From: Caldifarciminota bacterium
GTDB taxonomy: Bacteria > Hydrothermota > 32-111 > QNBC01
Length of the DNA: 6,163 nucleotides
NCBI GenBank assembly: GCA_023132105.1
Contig: JAGLYS010000208.1
Coordinates: 1 to 6,163 of the forward strand
Reading direction: 5' to 3'
Part shown: piece after piece, positions 3,828 through 6,163 of the stretch
Layout: every line of letters starts with the position of its first letter
How positions within the stretch are numbered: position 1 is the first letter of the stretch
The notes under the pieces: model-generated
The model's database searches: none
The model's input: only the letters and a program-made list of their open reading frames with translations
What the model was told of the DNA's origin: nothing
Translations under genes and position numbers: made by a program

Positions 3828-6163
3828 ATGGTAGGAAAAATAGTTTTTTATTTATTGAATTTCATTGTATTTTTAGCTTCTGTTTTCATATTTCTAAAAA
3901 GTCTTATTTATCTATTTCAGGAAAAATCAGACAACAGATATGGATTCATAAGCATTTTATTGCTTATTATATCGTTTTTTATATTATTGTCCGTATTTAC
4001 ATTTGATATTCAGGATTTGAGTATTATATTTACGATGACACCTCATAATGCAGGAGGAATATTAGGGGTTTTAATAGCAAAATATCTTTTGTTGGTTTTT
4101 GGATTCGAATCGTTGTTCATCCCTGTAATATTGATACTAATTGCATATATTCTTGTTAAAAGAAACATAAACAACAGATATATTATACTTTTGTTTAATG
4201 TATATATTTTCCTTTTGATCCTTTTTCCATTTATCGATTTTAAAATTATAATGAAATACTTTTCATTAGGCAAAGAAGGTGATTTTTTTATATGCGGTAC
4301 GATTGGAAATAGGTGTATCCATTTTCTAAATGATTATTTAGGGAATGCAGGCATTATACTGCTACTTTTAGTGTTTGGAATTGCAATTATATATTTTATA
4401 CATCCGTTCGATTTTTATTTTGGAAGAAAAAAGAGGAAGCATAGAGAGGAAATTAAGGCGAAACCCGCATCAAAAGACATTGTGATTAAGAAAAAGCAAA
4501 TAATAGAGGAAAAGAAAGAGGAAAATATCATACCCGAAAAGCATGAAAAGATTAAAATAAATGTACATAAAGCATTAATAGAAAGCAGATTTGATGAGAT
4601 ATATAAAGATGAATTTAAAAAAGAATTTCTATCGTTACTTGAAATAAAAGACAGGGAAAAAATAAACATTAGCTCGAAAGAGCTTGAAAATAAAGCTGAA
4701 ATACTTGTTAATAAATTAAAAGAATTTGATGTAAACGGCAGAGTAAGTCATATAAGTACCGGTCCTGTTATTACTATGTTTGAATTTATCCCGGCGAAAG
4801 GGGTTAAGGTAAGTAAAATTGCCAATCTTAACGAGGATCTTTCCCTTGCTTTAAAAGCAGAGAAGATAAGAATGATTGTTCCATTATCCGGAAAATCTGC
4901 TATTGGTATAGAGGTTCCCAACAAGAAGAGAGAGAATGTATATCTGTTTGATATTCTTACATCCAATATATTCAGAAATGCCAGGGGCGGGCTAATAAAA
5001 GCGTTAGGAAAAGACACATCCGGAGCGCCGTATATAGCAAACATTACGAAGATGCCTCATCTTTTGATTGCAGGAACAACAGGTTCGGGAAAAAGTGTTT
5101 GTGTAAATACAATTGTTGCAAGTCTCCTTTACAGGAGTTCCCCCAAGGATGTACGATTTATAATGATAGATCCCAAAAGGCTTGAATTGCCTGTCTACGA
5201 AGGCATACCACATCTTGTGAGACCTGTAATCACCGAGTCGAAGGAAGCTGTAAATGTCTTGAAGAAAATAGTCGAATGGATGGATTTTAGATATAAGCAA
5301 TTTGCAAAGGTTGGCGTTAGAGATCTTGATGGATATAACGAAAAAGCGGAGATTAAAAAGCCATATATAGTTATTTTAATCGATGAACTATCGGATTTAA
5401 TAATGACAGCACCAGGTGATATCGAACAAAATCTTACGAGACTTGCTCAAATGTCAAGAGCGGTGGGAATACACCTTATACTTGCGACTCAAAGACCTTC
5501 CGTCGATGTTATAACAGGTTTGATAAAAGCTAATTTCCCTGCGAGAATTGCTTTTCAGGTTGCCTCAAAAACAGATTCGAGAACAATACTTGATATGAAT
5601 GGTGCTGAAAAATTACTTGGAAGAGGAGATATGTTATTTTTACCTCCGGGTAAAGGAAAACCTGTCAGATTACACGGTGCATATATATCTACGGGACAGG
5701 CAAAACAGATATCATCTATGTGGGCAAAAATGCATTTGGTTAAACTTCTTGACGGGAAGGTTGAGAATCCGAAATCTTTTGCAAATGAAATTTTAAATAA
5801 AGATATTGTATCGGCAATTGCCAATAGAGACGGTGTTCCCGGAGCAAAAGAAATTATCGATAATTTTGCAAGATCTAATGTAGACAGATTAAACTTATCA
5901 CATGAGGAAATTGTAACAATAATCAATTCGTTATGTCGAAACTATTATCCCTATATAGAGGAAAACAGTGAAGTTTCAAGTATTGATAATATTCCATCGA
6001 ACTATATCGAGAAGAATAATGAACTTGATGATTATTTCGATACGGCAAAAGAGATTGTGATTAGACATCAAACGGCTTCGGTATCACTACTGCAAAGACA
6101 ATTGAAAATTGGTTATGCAAGGGCTGGAAGATTAATAGATCAACTGGAAGAAGCCGGAATTGT
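3828..6163 (+). CDS. ftsK: DNA translocase FtsK/SpoIIIE family (3' end outside the window)
   Basis: 778 codons are visible and the frame is open at the right edge. A family-typical ending would add only about 15-25 residues. FtsK is a membrane-anchored hexameric motor that pumps DNA through the closing septum. Hydrophobic segments lie near residues 6-30, 40-59, 77-110 (probably two), 118-138 and 173-192, with the family motif around GGILGVLIAKYLL (76-88). A short Lys/Glu-rich linker follows (about 198-285). The motor has Walker A AGTTGSGKS (415-423), DPKRLELPVYEGIPHL (448-463), Walker B IVILIDELSDL (514-524), LATQRPSVDVITGLIKANF (552-570) and LLGRGDMLFLP (596-606). The gamma winged helix starts near 734 (LLQRQLKIGYARAGRLID, 754-771). 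About 115 residues separate GAYI (617) from the gamma domain, longer than usual. The ATG at 3828 has only a weak upstream AAGAG (3813-3817). Codon use matches the neighbours, with no sign of transfer. Confidence 0.96.
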   Translation, partial: MVGKIVFYLLNFIVFLASVFIFLKSLIYLFQEKSDNRYGFISILLLIISFFILLSVFTFDIQDLSIIFTMTPHNAGGILGVLIAKYLLLVFGFESLFIPVILILIAYILVKRNINNRYIILLFNVYIFLLILFPFIDFKIIMKYFSLGKEGDFFICGTIGNRCIHFLNDYLGNAGIILLLLVFGIAIIYFIHPFDFYFGRKKRKHREEIKAKPASKDIVIKKKQIIEEKKEENIIPEKHEKIKINVHKALIESRFDEIYKDEFKKEFLSLLEIKDREKINISSKELENKAEILVNKLKEFDVNGRVSHISTGPVITMFEFIPAKGVKVSKIANLNEDLSLALKAEKIRMIVPLSGKSAIGIEVPNKKRENVYLFDILTSNIFRNARGGLIKALGKDTSGAPYIANITKMPHLLIAGTTGSGKSVCVNTIVASLLYRSSPKDVRFIMIDPKRLELPVYEGIPHLVRPVITESKEAVNVLKKIVEWMDFRYKQFAKVGVRDLDGYNEKAEIKKPYIVILIDELSDLIMTAPGDIEQNLTRLAQMSRAVGIHLILATQRPSVDVITGLIKANFPARIAFQVASKTDSRTILDMNGAEKLLGRGDMLFLPPGKGKPVRLHGAYISTGQAKQISSMWAKMHLVKLLDGKVENPKSFANEILNKDIVSAIANRDGVPGAKEIIDNFARSNVDRLNLSHEEIVTIINSLCRNYYPYIEENSEVSSIDNIPSNYIEKNNELDDYFDTAKEIVIRHQTASVSLLQRQLKIGYARAGRLIDQLEEAGI

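Noticed and set aside
4043..5926. Several minus-strand open frames of 76-123 codons opposite ftsK
   Set aside because: They are shadows of ftsK: no family motifs, low-complexity Ser/Phe/Ile content and no ribosome sites, while the plus strand encodes a continuous FtsK.

Overview
This window is the replication-origin neighbourhood of an AT-rich bacterium (roughly one third G+C by eye, with AGA-rich arginine codons). It contains dnaA, an origin-like dnaA-dnaN spacer, dnaN, a convergent two-gene unit on the minus strand, and most of an ftsK/spoIIIE gene that runs off the right edge. I cannot name the phylum from sequence alone. The layout is bacterial, the origin architecture resembles that of Bacillus, and the gene order (no rpmH directly upstream of dnaA, no recF or gyrB after dnaN) differs from the classic Bacillus/Pseudomonas origin cluster. 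An uncultivated or deeply branching lineage is plausible but unproven.

Layout: 1-223 has no convincing gene. It holds a GC-rich imperfect inverted repeat (about 15-48) and, at its right end, a good sigma70-type promoter placed almost on top of the dnaA start. dnaA (224-1558) is complete. The 186-bp dnaA-dnaN spacer carries two reverse-oriented and two forward-oriented near-consensus DnaA boxes, two weak boxes, a run of DnaA-trio-like triplets and a very AT-rich stretch. This is the order expected of a bacterial basal unwinding system. dnaN (1745-2851) follows behind a strong Shine-Dalgarno. Tail-to-tail with dnaN, overlapping by 9 bp, is a minus-strand pair: corrinoid adenosyltransferase (cobO/btuR, 3779 down to 3258) and a DUF523/TudS-like protein (3268 down to 2843), whose reading frames overlap by 11 bp. 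A 36-bp segment (3779-3814) carries two interleaved, mutually exclusive promoters firing outward, one for the cobO unit and one for ftsK. ftsK (3828 to beyond 6163) lacks only its last residues.

How the genes fit together: DnaA, the origin, the DnaN clamp and the FtsK translocase serve initiation, processive synthesis and terminal chromosome segregation. The cobO and DUF523 genes look metabolically unrelated (cobalamin adenosylation, and sulfur removal from thiolated bases by family analogy). They lie head-on to a fork moving right from the origin. No tRNA, rRNA, CRISPR, insertion sequence, riboswitch or convincing intrinsic terminator was seen. I found no clearly novel multi-gene system. The points most worth a second look are the origin architecture, the interleaved promoters, the near-leaderless starts and an enlarged linker plus altered recognition helix in FtsK.
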